Below, piece after piece: positions 52,030 to 61,623 of a DNA stretch of 64,000 nucleotides. The stretch lies in NCBI RefSeq assembly GCF_945952055.1, contig NZ_CAMFHB010000023.1, positions 1-64,000 of the forward strand, in the 5' to 3' direction. Positions within the stretch are counted from its first letter, which is position 1; every line of letters starts with the position of its first letter. The notes beneath the pieces were generated by a model that was not told where the DNA came from, searched no databases, and worked only from the letters and a program-made list of their open reading frames with translations. Origin of the DNA: an uncultured Alsobacter sp. (GTDB taxonomy: Bacteria > Pseudomonadota > Alphaproteobacteria > Rhizobiales > Beijerinckiaceae). The position numbers and the translations under genes were made by a program.

Positions 52030-52902
52030 TCAGCCCCGCTCGAAGGCGAGGTTCACGCGGGTCTTCGCGATGAGCTTGTAGCCGCGGCCCGCCAGCAGCT
52101 TGGGCAGGTCGACCTGCCAGCGGCCGGTGCCGTTCTCGATGAGGAAGAGGCGCGGCAGCAGGCTGTCGGGCGCGAGCCTCAGGAAGGGTTCCAGGATCAG
52201 GTCCTCGGCCCCCTCGACGTCGAGCTTGATGGCGTCGACGTGATCGAAGCCCTCGTCGGCGAGAAGATCCATCAGGGTCTTGGCGGCGACGCGAACCGAG
52301 GGTCCGTTGGCGGTGCCGACGTATTTCACACTCGATTCGCCGTGGTTCTTCTCGTCCACGAAGAGCGTCACCTCGCCGGCCTTGTCGGCGACGGCGCAAT
52401 CGACGGCCTTCACGGTGCCGAGCGGGTTCTGGCGGATGTTGTAGACCAGCCGCTCGAACACCTTGGGCTGCGGCTCCACCGCGAGCACCCGGCCACGGGT
52501 CCCGGCGCGGGTGGCCACGAAGAGGGCGTAGCCACCCACGTTGGCGCCGATGTCGACGAACACGAAGCCGTCCGTGATGCGGGCCTCGAGGATGGCACGC
52601 TCGTCGGCGTCGAAATACTGCGGCGTGAAGAGGAGCCGCTTCTCGCAGACATTGTTGTAGGGGTAGAGCCGCATGCGCGCGCCCATCGACTCCATGTCGA
52701 TCGGCCGGCCGTCGAGCGTCCACAACGCGATCTGGCGCGTGGCGTAGGCCAGCCGGCGCCCCAGCCAGCTGCGCGGCATGCGCCGCGTGAAGGCGATGAG
52801 CCGCTCCAGCATGGGCGAGGGACGATACGCGCCGAAGGGGCGGGTCTCGTTGCCCGGGGTGTTCTGCGCCTGCGCGGCGGATCTGGCCTGAAGGTCCGTC
52901 AT
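52030..52902 (-). CDS. FkbM-family SAM-dependent methyltransferase
   Basis: The 290-residue protein has the SAM-binding motif FVFVDIGANVGGYALFVA, the acidic VLAVEPQPKVFERL, and AIKLDVEGAEDLILEPF, all diagnostic of FkbM. These enzymes methylate hydroxyl groups on sugars or polyketides. It sits between sfsA and map but on the opposite strand, breaking that conserved order. Confidence 0.9.
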   Translation of the reverse strand: MTDLQARSAAQAQNTPGNETRPFGAYRPSPMLERLIAFTRRMPRSWLGRRLAYATRQIALWTLDGRPIDMESMGARMRLYPYNNVCEKRLLFTPQYFDADERAILEARITDGFVFVDIGANVGGYALFVATRAGTRGRVLAVEPQPKVFERLVYNIRQNPLGTVKAVDCAVADKAGEVTLFVDEKNHGESSVKYVGTANGPSVRVAAKTLMDLLADEGFDHVDAIKLDVEGAEDLILEPFLRLAPDSLLPRLFLIENGTGRWQVDLPKLLAGRGYKLIAKTRVNLAFERG

Positions 52903-53062
52903 GGGCGCGACGAGTAGCGCGTCACGCCCGCGAAAGCCAGCGGCAAGCGCCGGGACGCCATGGCGGCGCTTGCATGCGCGCGCGGTTTGTCCCATGTGAG
53001 AGGCCGGGTGCCGGAAGGGGCCTGGCCGTCCATCCTGACGGCGCGAGACGCGGGACACTGCG

Positions 53063-53887
53063 ATGACGTTCGTCGACGCGAGCCATGCTGCCGGGCGCAA
53101 GACCGGCGAGATCAAGCTCCACGGCCCTGAAGGCTTCGAGGGCATGCGCCGCGCCGGCCAGCTCACGGCCCAGGCGCTCGACCTGCTGGTGCCTCTGGTG
53201 AAGCCGGGCGTCACCACGGAAGTGCTCGACGACGCCATCTTCGAGTTTGCCATGGACCACGGCGCCTACCCGGCGCCGCTGATGTACCGCGGCTACCGCA
53301 AGGGCATCTGCACCTCCATCAACCACGTGGTCTGCCACGGCATCCCCAACGACAAGCCGCTGCGCGACGGCGACATCGTCAACATCGACGTGACGCTGGT
53401 GCTGGACGGCTGGCACGGCGACAGCTCGCGCATGTACCTGGTGGGTGACGTGCCGCGCCGGGCCGTGCGGCTCGTCGAGGTGACCTACGAGGCGCTGATG
53501 CGCGGCATCGCCGCCGTGAAGCCGGGCGCCACGACGGGCGACATCGGCGCCGCGATCCAGGAGTTCGCCGAAGCCGAGCGCTGCTCGGTGGTGCGCGATT
53601 TCTGCGGCCACGGCCTCGGCCGGCTGTTCCACGACGAGCCGAACATCCTGCACTACGGCCGCCGCGGCGAGGGCGTGCCGCTGAAGGCCGGGATGTTCTT
53701 CACCATCGAGCCGATGATCAATCTCGGCCGCCCCCACGTGAAGGTGCTCGGCGACGGCTGGACGGCCGTGACGCGCGACCGCTCGCTCTCGGCGCAGTTC
53801 GAGCACTCCATCGGTGTGACCGAGACCGGCTGCGAGATCTTCACGCTGTCCCCCAAGGGCTGGGACCAGCCCCCCGCGCAAACCTAG
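53063..53887 (+). CDS. map: Methionine aminopeptidase, type I
   Basis: The 274-residue metalloprotease removes N-terminal Met from new proteins. Metal ligands are in VNIDVTLVLDGWHGDSS (two Asp), DFCGHGLGRLFH (His), FFTIEPMI (Glu) and QFEHSIGVTE (Glu). It is full length, with radC 15 bp downstream. Confidence 0.97.
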   Translation: MTFVDASHAAGRKTGEIKLHGPEGFEGMRRAGQLTAQALDLLVPLVKPGVTTEVLDDAIFEFAMDHGAYPAPLMYRGYRKGICTSINHVVCHGIPNDKPLRDGDIVNIDVTLVLDGWHGDSSRMYLVGDVPRRAVRLVEVTYEALMRGIAAVKPGATTGDIGAAIQEFAEAERCSVVRDFCGHGLGRLFHDEPNILHYGRRGEGVPLKAGMFFTIEPMINLGRPHVKVLGDGWTAVTRDRSLSAQFEHSIGVTETGCEIFTLSPKGWDQPPAQT

Positions 53888-53902
53888 GGCCTGAGGCTTC
53901 CC

Positions 53903-54610
53903 ATGGACGATCCGGTGCTCCCCGACCACGACGGCGGGGAGGACCACCGCCATGGCCACCGCCAGAGGTTGAGAAAGCGCTTCCTCCGCGCCGGCGCAGC
54001 CGCGCTGGAGGACTACGAACTCCTGGAACTCGTCCTGGCCCGGTCGATCCCGCGCCGCGACGTGAAGGGCCTGGCCAAGGACCTGCTCACCCGCTTCGGC
54101 AGCCTCGCCGAGGTGCTCGGCGCCCCGATGGGTCGTCTCATGGAGGTGAAGGGGGTGGCGGAAGCGACCGCCGTCGACGTCAAGGTGGTCGAGGCCGCCG
54201 GACTGGCGCTGGCCAAGGGGGCAGTGGCCAAGCGCATGGTGCTCTCCTCCTGGGCCGCCGTGATCGACTACTGCCGCGCCGCCATGGCCTTCGCCGACAA
54301 GGAGCAGTTCCGCATCCTGTTCCTCGACAAGCGCAACGGCCTCCTGGCCGACGAGGTGCAGCAGACGGGAACGGTGGACCACACGCCCGTCTACCCGCGG
54401 GAGGTGATCAAGCGGGCGCTGGAGCTCTCCGCCTCCGCCGTGATCCTCGTTCACAATCATCCGAGCGGAGACCCCACCCCCTCCCAGGCCGACATCCGCA
54501 TGACCCGCGAGATCGCCGACCTCGCCAAGCCGATGGGCATCTCCGTCCACGACCACATCATCGTGGGCCGCCAGGGCCATGCCAGCATGAAGGGGCTGGG
54601 ACTGATTTGA
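53903..54610 (+). CDS. radC: RadC-family JAMM-domain protein
   Basis: The 235-residue protein has an N-terminal helix-hairpin-helix-like part (about 20-95) and the C-terminal JAMM/MPN domain with [14 protein letters not shown], a complete His-His-Asp metal site. RadC's role in repair is doubtful in the literature. It is co-directional with map. Repeat B copy 4 lies downstream. Confidence 0.95.
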   Translation: MDDPVLPDHDGGEDHRHGHRQRLRKRFLRAGAAALEDYELLELVLARSIPRRDVKGLAKDLLTRFGSLAEVLGAPMGRLMEVKGVAEATAVDVKVVEAAGLALAKGAVAKRMVLSSWAAVIDYCRAAMAFADKEQFRILFLDKRNGLLADEVQQTGTVDHTPVYPREVIKRALELSASAVILVHNHPSGDPTPSQADIRMTREIADLAKPMGISVHDHIIVGRQGHASMKGLGLI

Positions 54611-54961
54611 GACTTGCCAGTGCAATTGCCCAAAGAGCAGGCACTCCACTCCTGCCGGTCGCGGTAGCACCCACTCTCGGCGTCCTGCCCGGGCTCGGCC
54701 CGGGCATCCACGACTTTGCCAGGGACGAGCGACATGGCCCCAGCAAAGTCGTGGATGGCCGGGCCAAGCCCGGCCAGGACGGCTGAGGGAGGCAGCAGGC
54801 CAGAAATCAACGAGGAGGCCCCGTCTGAGCAGGCATGATCGGGCCACCGACCGACATAGGCTCGGATCCATGCGCAATTTTCTTCGCTGGCACGCCCTTT
54901 GCGGTTAGCTTGACCATGGAACCGGTATCGTGAACCCGCGAACCGGCTGAGGGGGACCTGA
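54611..54961. repeat. Intergenic region with palindromic repeat B, copy 4
   Basis: The repeat runs about 54680-54790: GGCGTCCTGCCCGGGCTCGG, then CCACGACTTTGCC, AAGTCGTGGATGGCCGGGCC and CCAGGACGGCTGAGGGA. The remaining 170 bases before the ATP-grasp gene should hold the promoter of the Anbu cluster, but no clear -35/-10 pair is evident. No gene is seen. Confidence 0.75.
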
Positions 54962-56380
54962 ATGGCGTCGGCGTTCGACGAAATGAATGGCACGGGGGGA
55001 TCCGTCCGCGAGGCCTATGAAGGGCTGAAGCGATGGCTCGACACCGTGCCGGCCGATCACATCGCCTTGCGGCGCAGCCAGGCTGAACTGTTCTTCCGCC
55101 GCATCGGCATCACCTTCGCGGTCTACGGAGATGCCGAGGCCACGGAGCGCCTGATCCCCTTCGACATCATTCCGCGCGTCATCACCAAGCCCGAGTGGCA
55201 GAAGCTGGAGAAGGGTCTCGTCCAACGGGTGACCGCCCTCAACGCCTTCCTGGCCGACGTCTACGGCCCGCGCGAGTGCCTGAAGGCGGGCGTCATCCCC
55301 GAGGACCTCGTCTACCGCAACCCGGGCTTCCGGCCCGAGATGGCGGGCCGCAAGGTTCCGCACGACATCTACGTGCACATCGCGGGCATCGACATCGTCC
55401 GCGTCGACCAGGACGACTTCTACGTCCTCGAGGACAATGCCCGCACGCCGTCCGGGGTCTCCTACATGCTGGAGAACCGCGAGGTGATGATGCGGCTCTT
55501 CCCGGAGCTGTTCGCCGATCACCGCGTGGCGCCGGTCGAGAACTACCCCGACAGCCTGCTCGCCACGCTGCGCTCGGTGGCGCCGAACTCGGCCTCGCGC
55601 GATCCGGTGTGCGTGCTGCTGACCCCCGGCCAGTTCAACTCCGCCTTCTACGAACACTCGTTCCTGGCCGACAAGCTCGGCATCGAGCTCGTCGAAGGCT
55701 CGGATCTCTTCGTGCGCGACGACATCGTCTACATGCGCACGACGCAGGGGCCCAAGCGCGTCGACGTCATCTACCGGCGCATCGACGACGACTTCCTGGA
55801 TCCCCTCGCCTTCCGCCCGGACTCGATCCTCGGCGTGCCCGGCCTCATGAGCGCCTACCAGTCGGGCAACGTGACGCTGGCCAACGCGGTGGGCACGGGC
55901 GTGGCGGACGACAAGGCCGTCTACACCTACATGCCGGAGATCATCCGCTTCTTCACCGGCGAGGAGCCGATCCTCAAGAACGTGCCGACCTGGCGCTGCC
56001 GCGAGAAAGAGGCCCTCAGCTACGTGATGGACCACCTGCCCGAACTGGTGGTGAAGGAGGTCAGCGGCTCCGGCGGCTACGGCATGCTGGTCGGACCGCA
56101 CGCCTCGCGCCAGCAGATCGAGGAGTTCCGCCGCAAGCTGAAGCAGGCGCCGGACGGCTTTATCGCCCAGCCGACGCTGGCGCTCTCCACCTGCCCCACC
56201 TTCGTGGCCTCGGGCGTCGCGCCCCGCCACGTCGACCTGCGGCCGTTCGTGCTGTCGGGCTCCGACAAGGTGCGCATCGTGCCCGGCGGGCTCACCCGCG
56301 TGGCGCTGAAGGAAGGCTCGCTCGTCGTCAATTCCAGCCAGGGCGGCGGCACGAAAGACACCTGGGTGCTCGATGCTTAG
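54962..56380 (+). CDS. Circularly permuted ATP-grasp protein (type 2), Anbu cluster
   Basis: The 472-residue protein of the DUF404/DUF407 kind has YRNPGFRPEMAG, IDIVRVDQDDFYVLEDNART, SYMLENREVMMRLFPELF and VVKEVSGSGGYGMLVGPHAS in the permuted ATP-grasp order. It is a predicted peptide-bond-forming ligase that may tag or build a short peptide. It is first gene of the cluster, and its end overlaps the alpha-E gene by 8 bases. This gene set is known as a conserved cluster, but its biochemical product is not. Confidence 0.92.
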   Translation: MASAFDEMNGTGGSVREAYEGLKRWLDTVPADHIALRRSQAELFFRRIGITFAVYGDAEATERLIPFDIIPRVITKPEWQKLEKGLVQRVTALNAFLADVYGPRECLKAGVIPEDLVYRNPGFRPEMAGRKVPHDIYVHIAGIDIVRVDQDDFYVLEDNARTPSGVSYMLENREVMMRLFPELFADHRVAPVENYPDSLLATLRSVAPNSASRDPVCVLLTPGQFNSAFYEHSFLADKLGIELVEGSDLFVRDDIVYMRTTQGPKRVDVIYRRIDDDFLDPLAFRPDSILGVPGLMSAYQSGNVTLANAVGTGVADDKAVYTYMPEIIRFFTGEEPILKNVPTWRCREKEALSYVMDHLPELVVKEVSGSGGYGMLVGPHASRQQIEEFRRKLKQAPDGFIAQPTLALSTCPTFVASGVAPRHVDLRPFVLSGSDKVRIVPGGLTRVALKEGSLVVNSSQGGGTKDTWVLDA

Positions 56381-57314
56381 CCGCACTGCCGACAACCTCT
56401 ACTGGGTGTCCCGCTACGTGGAGCGGGCCGAGTTCATCGCGCGGGTGCTCGACGCAACGCAGCGGCTGTCGACCCTGCCCGCCGCCTATGGCGGCGTGGG
56501 CAACGAATGGCGGACGGCGCTGCTGACGGTGGGCGCCAGCGAGGCCTACGACGAGAGCTTCACGGAGGTGAACGAGCGCAACGTCACCACCTTCCTGGCC
56601 TTCTCCTCGGACAACCGGTCCTCGATCCGCAGCTGCATCGAGATCGCCCGCCAGAACGCCCGCGCCGTGCGCACCGCGATCACGGCGGAGATGTGGGAGG
56701 CCATCAACGGCGCCTACCTGGAACTGCGCAAATACGACAGCGTCAGCATGAGCCGGGAACAGACCGGCCGGTTCCTGGAGTGGGTGAAGTCGGTGTCGCT
56801 CGCCTTCGACGGCTCCGCCTACCGCTCGATGCTGCGCAGCGACAGCTACTGGTTCTCGCGCCTGGGCGTCTACATCGAGCGCGCCGACAACACGGCCCGC
56901 ATCCTGGACGTCAAGTACCACCTGCTGCTGCCGGAATCGGAGCGGGTCGGCAGCAGCCTCGACTATTTCCAGTGGTCGACGATCCTGCGCGAGGTGTCCG
57001 CGCTGACGGCCTATCACTGGGTCTACCGCGAGAGCCTGAAGCCCTGGCTCGTGGCCGACCTGCTGATCCTGAATCGCCAGATGCCGCGCTCGCTGGCGTC
57101 GTCCTACGAGAACATCGTGCGCTTCCTCGACGATCTCGGCCAGCGCTACGGGCGGCAGGGCGTGTCGCAGCGCCTGTCGCGCAGCATCCTGACGCGGCTG
57201 GAGAACACCACCATCAACGAGGTGTTCAAGACCGGCCTGCACGAGTTCATCGACAACTTCATCGTCGACAACAACAAGCTGGGCTCCGCCATCACGGACC
57301 AGTATCTGGTGTGA
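56373..57314 (+). CDS. Alpha-E domain protein, Anbu cluster
   Basis: The 313-residue all-helical protein starts MLSRTADNLYWVSRYVERAE, which is the family signature, and contains WFSRLGVYIERADNTARILD. Alpha-E proteins occur with permuted ATP-grasp and transglutaminase-like genes and are thought to assist amide-ligase chemistry. The start lies inside the previous gene, so translation is coupled. Confidence 0.93.
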   Translation: MLSRTADNLYWVSRYVERAEFIARVLDATQRLSTLPAAYGGVGNEWRTALLTVGASEAYDESFTEVNERNVTTFLAFSSDNRSSIRSCIEIARQNARAVRTAITAEMWEAINGAYLELRKYDSVSMSREQTGRFLEWVKSVSLAFDGSAYRSMLRSDSYWFSRLGVYIERADNTARILDVKYHLLLPESERVGSSLDYFQWSTILREVSALTAYHWVYRESLKPWLVADLLILNRQMPRSLASSYENIVRFLDDLGQRYGRQGVSQRLSRSILTRLENTTINEVFKTGLHEFIDNFIVDNNKLGSAITDQYLV

Positions 57315-57372
57315 CGACCCGGCCGGCTGCGCCCTCCCCGGTCGCCGCCGGCCCGCTCCGCAAGGCTCTTCG

Positions 57373-58185
57373 ATGCGCATCCACGTCTCGCACCAGACCA
57401 CCTACGACTACGCGCTGCCGGCGAAGTCCCTGATCCAGACTTTGCGGCTGACGCCCAGGAACCACGACGGCCAGTTCGTGGTGCACTGGCGCATCGACGT
57501 GGACCTGGACAGCCGGCTGAAGCCGGGCGAGGACGCGTTCGGCAACGTGACCCACCTGCTCAGCGTCGGGGGACCTCTGACCCGGCTCGTCGTCACGGTG
57601 GACGGCGAGGTCCAGACCCACGACACGGCGGGCATCGTGCGCGGCACGGTGGAGCGCTTCCCACCCCCGCTCTTCCTGCGCGACACGCCGCTGACCACCG
57701 CCGACGACGCGGTGCGCGCGCTGGCCGACGACGTCGCCGGCGCGTCGGGCCCGGAAGCGCTGTCGCGCCTGCACGGGCTGATGGCCAAGGTCGGCGACAC
57801 GCTCGCCATCGCCGCCGACGGCCCGCAGGAGGCCGCACAGGCCCTCGCCGAAGGGAGGGCCGACAGCGCCGGTCACGCGCACCTCTTCGTCGCGGCGGCC
57901 CGCCACCTGGGCATTCCCGCCCGGACGATCAGCGGCTACCTGTGGCAGGAGGTCCCCGGCGCGGGCTCCGGCGTCCATTTCTGGTCCGAGGCCCATGTGG
58001 AGGGTCTCGGCTGGGTCGCCTTCGACACCGCCAACCGCACCTGCCCGTCCACCGCCCATGTGCGGGTCGCCATGGGGCTGGACTGCGCCGGCGCCGCTCC
58101 CGTTCGCGGGTCCCACCACGGCGGTGGCGACGAAAGGCAGGCCAGCGCGGTGCGCGTCATGGCCCAGAGCCAGAGCCAGAACTGA
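57373..58185 (+). CDS. Transglutaminase-like protein with Ser in place of the catalytic Cys
   Basis: The 270-residue protein has an N-terminal transglutaminase beta domain (MRIHVSHQTTYDYALP) and a core with HLFVAAARHLGIPARTISGYL (170-190) and VHFWSEAHVEGLGWVAFD (201-218). His202 and Asp218 of the triad are present. The Cys of the usual VCQDFAH motif aligns with Ser165 (ADSAGHAH), so normal thiol catalysis is not expected. It may be a pseudo-enzyme or a Ser variant. It starts 58 bp after the alpha-E gene. Confidence 0.88.
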   Translation: MRIHVSHQTTYDYALPAKSLIQTLRLTPRNHDGQFVVHWRIDVDLDSRLKPGEDAFGNVTHLLSVGGPLTRLVVTVDGEVQTHDTAGIVRGTVERFPPPLFLRDTPLTTADDAVRALADDVAGASGPEALSRLHGLMAKVGDTLAIAADGPQEAAQALAEGRADSAGHAHLFVAAARHLGIPARTISGYLWQEVPGAGSGVHFWSEAHVEGLGWVAFDTANRTCPSTAHVRVAMGLDCAGAAPVRGSHHGGGDERQASAVRVMAQSQSQN

Positions 58186-58307
58186 GACGGTCCGCGGGGC
58201 CGCGCGCGCAACGGCGTAAACGCGCCGGAAAGTGCTTGTCCTGCAACGGTATCGCTGGCCGGTTCCACCGGCTATAACGGCGGCCATATGGAAGACGGGC
58301 AAACGCC

Positions 58308-59063
58308 ATGACCTATTGTGCGGGCATCCTCGTGCGCGAGGGCCTCGTGATGATCGCCGACACCCGCACCAATGCGGGCCTCGACAACATCTCGACGTTT
58401 CGCAAGCTCCACGTGTTCGAGAAGCCCGGCGAGCGGATCATCGCGCTGGCCACGGCGGGCAACCTGTCGATCTCCCAATCGGTCGTGAGCTTCGTGTCCG
58501 AGGGAATCGAGAACCCCAACACCGGGGAGGTCGAGACGCTGTACGACGCGCCGTCCATGTTCCGGGCGGCGCAGCTCGTGGGCCGGGCGATCCACCGCGT
58601 GCGGGAGGTGGACGGGCGCAGCCTCGACGAGGCCGGTATCAAATTCGACGTGTCGATTCTGATCGGCGGGCAGATCAAGGGCAGCCCTGCGCGTCTCTTC
58701 ATGATGTATGCCGCCGGCAACTTCATCGAATGCGGCGTCGAGACGCCCTATCTGCAGATCGGCGAACACAAATACGGCAAGCCCATCCTCGACCGCGCCG
58801 TCACCTTCAACACCAGCCTGGGCGATGCGCTCAAGCTCGGGCTGATTTCCATGGACTCGACGATGCGCTCGAATCTGGGGGTCGGCCTGCCCATCGACGT
58901 GGTGACCATGCGTCGCGACGCGCTGGAACCCGACCTTTTGCATCGAATCGAGGCCGGGGAGCCCTATTTTCACGACCTGCGCGAGCGCTGGTCGGCGGCG
59001 CTGCGGGCGGCCCACATCGCCATCCCGCCCCCGCCCTACAAGCCCCGCGACCCGGCGGACTGA
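58308..59063 (+). CDS. Anbu-type proteasome-like peptidase
   Basis: The 251-residue Ntn-hydrolase opens MTYCAGILVREGLVMIADTR. Removal of Met would expose Thr2 as N-terminal nucleophile. The body (NISTFRKLHVFEKPGERII, ATAGNLSISQSVV and SILIGGQIKGSPARLFMMYAAGN) is typical of Anbu, the bacterial 'ancestral beta subunit' related to HslV. It lacks an ATPase partner in the operon. It follows the ATP-grasp, alpha-E and transglutaminase-like genes, as in other Anbu clusters. Confidence 0.94.
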   Translation: MTYCAGILVREGLVMIADTRTNAGLDNISTFRKLHVFEKPGERIIALATAGNLSISQSVVSFVSEGIENPNTGEVETLYDAPSMFRAAQLVGRAIHRVREVDGRSLDEAGIKFDVSILIGGQIKGSPARLFMMYAAGNFIECGVETPYLQIGEHKYGKPILDRAVTFNTSLGDALKLGLISMDSTMRSNLGVGLPIDVVTMRRDALEPDLLHRIEAGEPYFHDLRERWSAALRAAHIAIPPPPYKPRDPAD

Positions 59064-59168
59064 AGTCGCTCAAACCTTCCCGCATCGTTCACGTTAAGGG
59101 TCAAGCGGCTGGTAACAGTTCCCGGCTTATCCCTGTGCGGTCGGGGATGACCCCGCCGGATTCCATGG

Positions 59169-61400
59169 ATGACCTGGAGCCAGTCCCGAACGAGCCCCAG
59201 CTCCGCAACCGCGCGCATCGTGTGGCCGGTCGCGGCCGTGTTGCTGTCGCTCCTGGCTCTGGCGGTCGGCGGACTGGTCTGGACCGGCCAGCGCACCAAT
59301 GAGCTGGCCGCCGACCAGCAGCTCGCCACGCTGAGCGCATCCCTCGACACGGAAAAGCGGCAGACGCTGCAGCGCTTCGCGCGGGTCGTCGGCACGCCCG
59401 CGGCCGTCACGGCACTCACCCACCCCATTTCGCCCCGCGCGGCCCAGGCGGCCATCGGCGAGCCCCTGGAGCAGGTGCTGGGCTTCGAAGCCAGCTTCGT
59501 GGTCACGCCGGAGAACATCGTGGTCACGGGCCGCGCCGGCGCGGAGCCGGCCGACCAGCGACGGTTCGACGCGCGGCTGCACCTGCTGGCCCCCGCACTC
59601 GCCGAGCTGCGCGACAAGCTCGGACAACTCGCGCTGCGCCGCGACCCGATCTTCACCTCCGGGGCCGATCCGGCGACGGTCGCGCGCAAGGCAGGCGTGT
59701 CCCGCCTGGCCTTCGACGGCGGGATGCTCCGGATCCTGGTGGCGGTGCCGATGCTCGGCGAGCAGGACGATCCGACGGGCGGCCTCGTCGCGGTCGGCAT
59801 CCGCCCGCTTTCGCTCGCGTCGCTGCGCGAGGACATCCTGCGCGGCAACTATGCCGACCTGCACATCGAGGAGGTCACCGCCGGCGGCCCCATCGCGCCC
59901 TGGGCGCTGCCCGTGCTGGATGGGCAGAGCATGATGCGCGCGACGCTCGTGTGGCGCCCGGTCCGGCCGGGCGACCAGGTGCTCGAGCGCGTGCTGCCCT
60001 CCATCGTCATCGCCCTCCTGGCCATCGGGCTGTTCTCGGCCTTCATGTTCGCCCATGTGCGTTTCGTGACGACCGATCTCGTCAACCGGGAGGCGCGGGC
60101 CACGCACCTCGCCCTGCACGACCCGCTTTCGGGCCTGCCCAACCGCAGCCTCTTCGCGGCCCGGCTCGACGCGGCGCTGGCCCGCCTTGACGACCACACC
60201 GACGGCGTCGCCGTGCTGTTCATCGATCTCGACCGGTTCAAGGACGTCAACGACACGCATGGTCACGAGGCCGGCGACGTGCTGCTGCGCATCGTGGCGC
60301 GCCGGCTCACGGACGCGCTGCGCGGGGCCGATCTCCTGGCCCGGTTCGGCGGCGACGAGTTCGCGATCATGCAGACGCATGTCCGCTCGGCCCATGACTG
60401 CGCCGCCCTGGCCCATCGAATCCTGGAGGCGATGCGCGAGCCCTTCGACGTCGGCGCCGCCAACGTGATGGTGGGCGCGACCATCGGCATCGCGATCGCG
60501 CCGGAGAACGGGCGCGAGCGCGACACGCTGATGAAGCTCGCCGACCAGGCGCTCTACCGGGCCAAGAACGACGGCCGCAACCGCTACGCCTTCTTCCAGA
60601 TCGGCATGGACCACGCCCTGATCATGCGCCAGGCCGTGGACGAGGACCTCGCCGCGGCCATCGCCGCCAACGAACTGAGGGTCCACTACCAGCCGCAATA
60701 CTCGCCCGACGGGCGCACGATCCTGGGCGTCGAGGCCCTGGTGCGCTGGCCCCATCCCGTGCACGGCATGATCCCGCCCTCCACCTTCGTGCCGATGGCC
60801 GAGGAACGGGGCCTCATCACCCAGCTCAGCGAATGGGTGCTGCGCCAGGCCTGCCGCGACGGCCGGCATTGGCCCGGCATCAGCGTCGCCGTGAACGTGT
60901 CGCCCATCCAGTTCCGTCAGGCCGACTTCGTGGCGCGCACGGCGCACATCGTGGACGAGGAGGGCATGGATCCGACCCGGGTGGAGCTGGAACTGACCGA
61001 GGGCGTCATCGTCGACGACGCCGACGTGGCCGAGCACGCCATGGTGGAGCTGCGCTCGCTCGGCTTCCGCTTCGCCCTGGACGATTTCGGGACCGGCTAT
61101 TCCTCGCTGATCTACCTGCGGCGCTTCGCCTTCGACAAGATCAAGATCGATCGGTCCTTCCTGGAGGCCATGGAGACGACCGGCGAAAGCGCGATCCTCG
61201 TGCACTCCGTCGTCCATCTCGGCCGGGCTCTCGGCCTGACGGTGACCGCCGAAGGCGTGGAAACGGCCGAGCAGCAGCGCTTCCTGCAGGCCGTGGGCTG
61301 CCACCAGCTCCAGGGCTACCTGCTCAGCAGGCCCCTCCCAGCCGCCGAGATCGACGCGATGCTCGGCGTCGCCCGCAGCGCCGAACGGCTGTCCGCCTGA
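59169..61400 (+). CDS. Membrane GGDEF-EAL cyclic-di-GMP enzyme with periplasmic sensor
   Basis: The 743-residue protein has an N-terminal membrane helix (about 17-40), a periplasmic CHASE4-like sensor (about 42-275) and a second helix (about 280-300). The GGDEF domain is intact (FGGDEFAIM, with the RxxD inhibitory site RGAD five residues before). The EAL domain is intact (EALVRWPHP, NVSPIQF, ELTEGV, DDFGTGYSS, KIKIDRSF). It could make or degrade c-di-GMP, and the balance is not predictable. It lies 105 bp after Anbu, on the same strand. Confidence 0.93.
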   Translation: MTWSQSRTSPSSATARIVWPVAAVLLSLLALAVGGLVWTGQRTNELAADQQLATLSASLDTEKRQTLQRFARVVGTPAAVTALTHPISPRAAQAAIGEPLEQVLGFEASFVVTPENIVVTGRAGAEPADQRRFDARLHLLAPALAELRDKLGQLALRRDPIFTSGADPATVARKAGVSRLAFDGGMLRILVAVPMLGEQDDPTGGLVAVGIRPLSLASLREDILRGNYADLHIEEVTAGGPIAPWALPVLDGQSMMRATLVWRPVRPGDQVLERVLPSIVIALLAIGLFSAFMFAHVRFVTTDLVNREARATHLALHDPLSGLPNRSLFAARLDAALARLDDHTDGVAVLFIDLDRFKDVNDTHGHEAGDVLLRIVARRLTDALRGADLLARFGGDEFAIMQTHVRSAHDCAALAHRILEAMREPFDVGAANVMVGATIGIAIAPENGRERDTLMKLADQALYRAKNDGRNRYAFFQIGMDHALIMRQAVDEDLAAAIAANELRVHYQPQYSPDGRTILGVEALVRWPHPVHGMIPPSTFVPMAEERGLITQLSEWVLRQACRDGRHWPGISVAVNVSPIQFRQADFVARTAHIVDEEGMDPTRVELELTEGVIVDDADVAEHAMVELRSLGFRFALDDFGTGYSSLIYLRRFAFDKIKIDRSFLEAMETTGESAILVHSVVHLGRALGLTVTAEGVETAEQQRFLQAVGCHQLQGYLLSRPLPAAEIDAMLGVARSAERLSA

Positions 61401-61449
61401 GGCTCACGGCGCGCTGCATCTGACGTCGCGAGCGCGCGACCACCCCTCC

Positions 61450-61622
61450 GCCGTCCTGCCCGGGCCTGGCCCGGGCAACCACGACTCTGCCGGGGCCACG
61501 CGTCAGTCGTGGGTGGCCGGGCCAGGCCCGGCCATGACGCGGAGAGGGAGGTGCCAGCTGGACCACCGAAAGGGCCACAAGCTCTGAGCAGCGGCCGAAA
61601 GCGCGTGTGCCGAGGGCTGAGC
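61450..61622. repeat. Palindromic repeat B, copy 5, with partial repeat C
   Basis: B element at about 61450-61549 (CCGTCCTGCCCGGGCCTGGC ... CCGGCCATGACGCGGAGAGG) followed by a decayed C element (AAGCTCTGAGCAGCGG ... GTGTGCCGAGGG). It fills the convergent gap between the GGDEF-EAL gene and exoD-like gene. Confidence 0.75.
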
Positions 61623-61623
61623 G

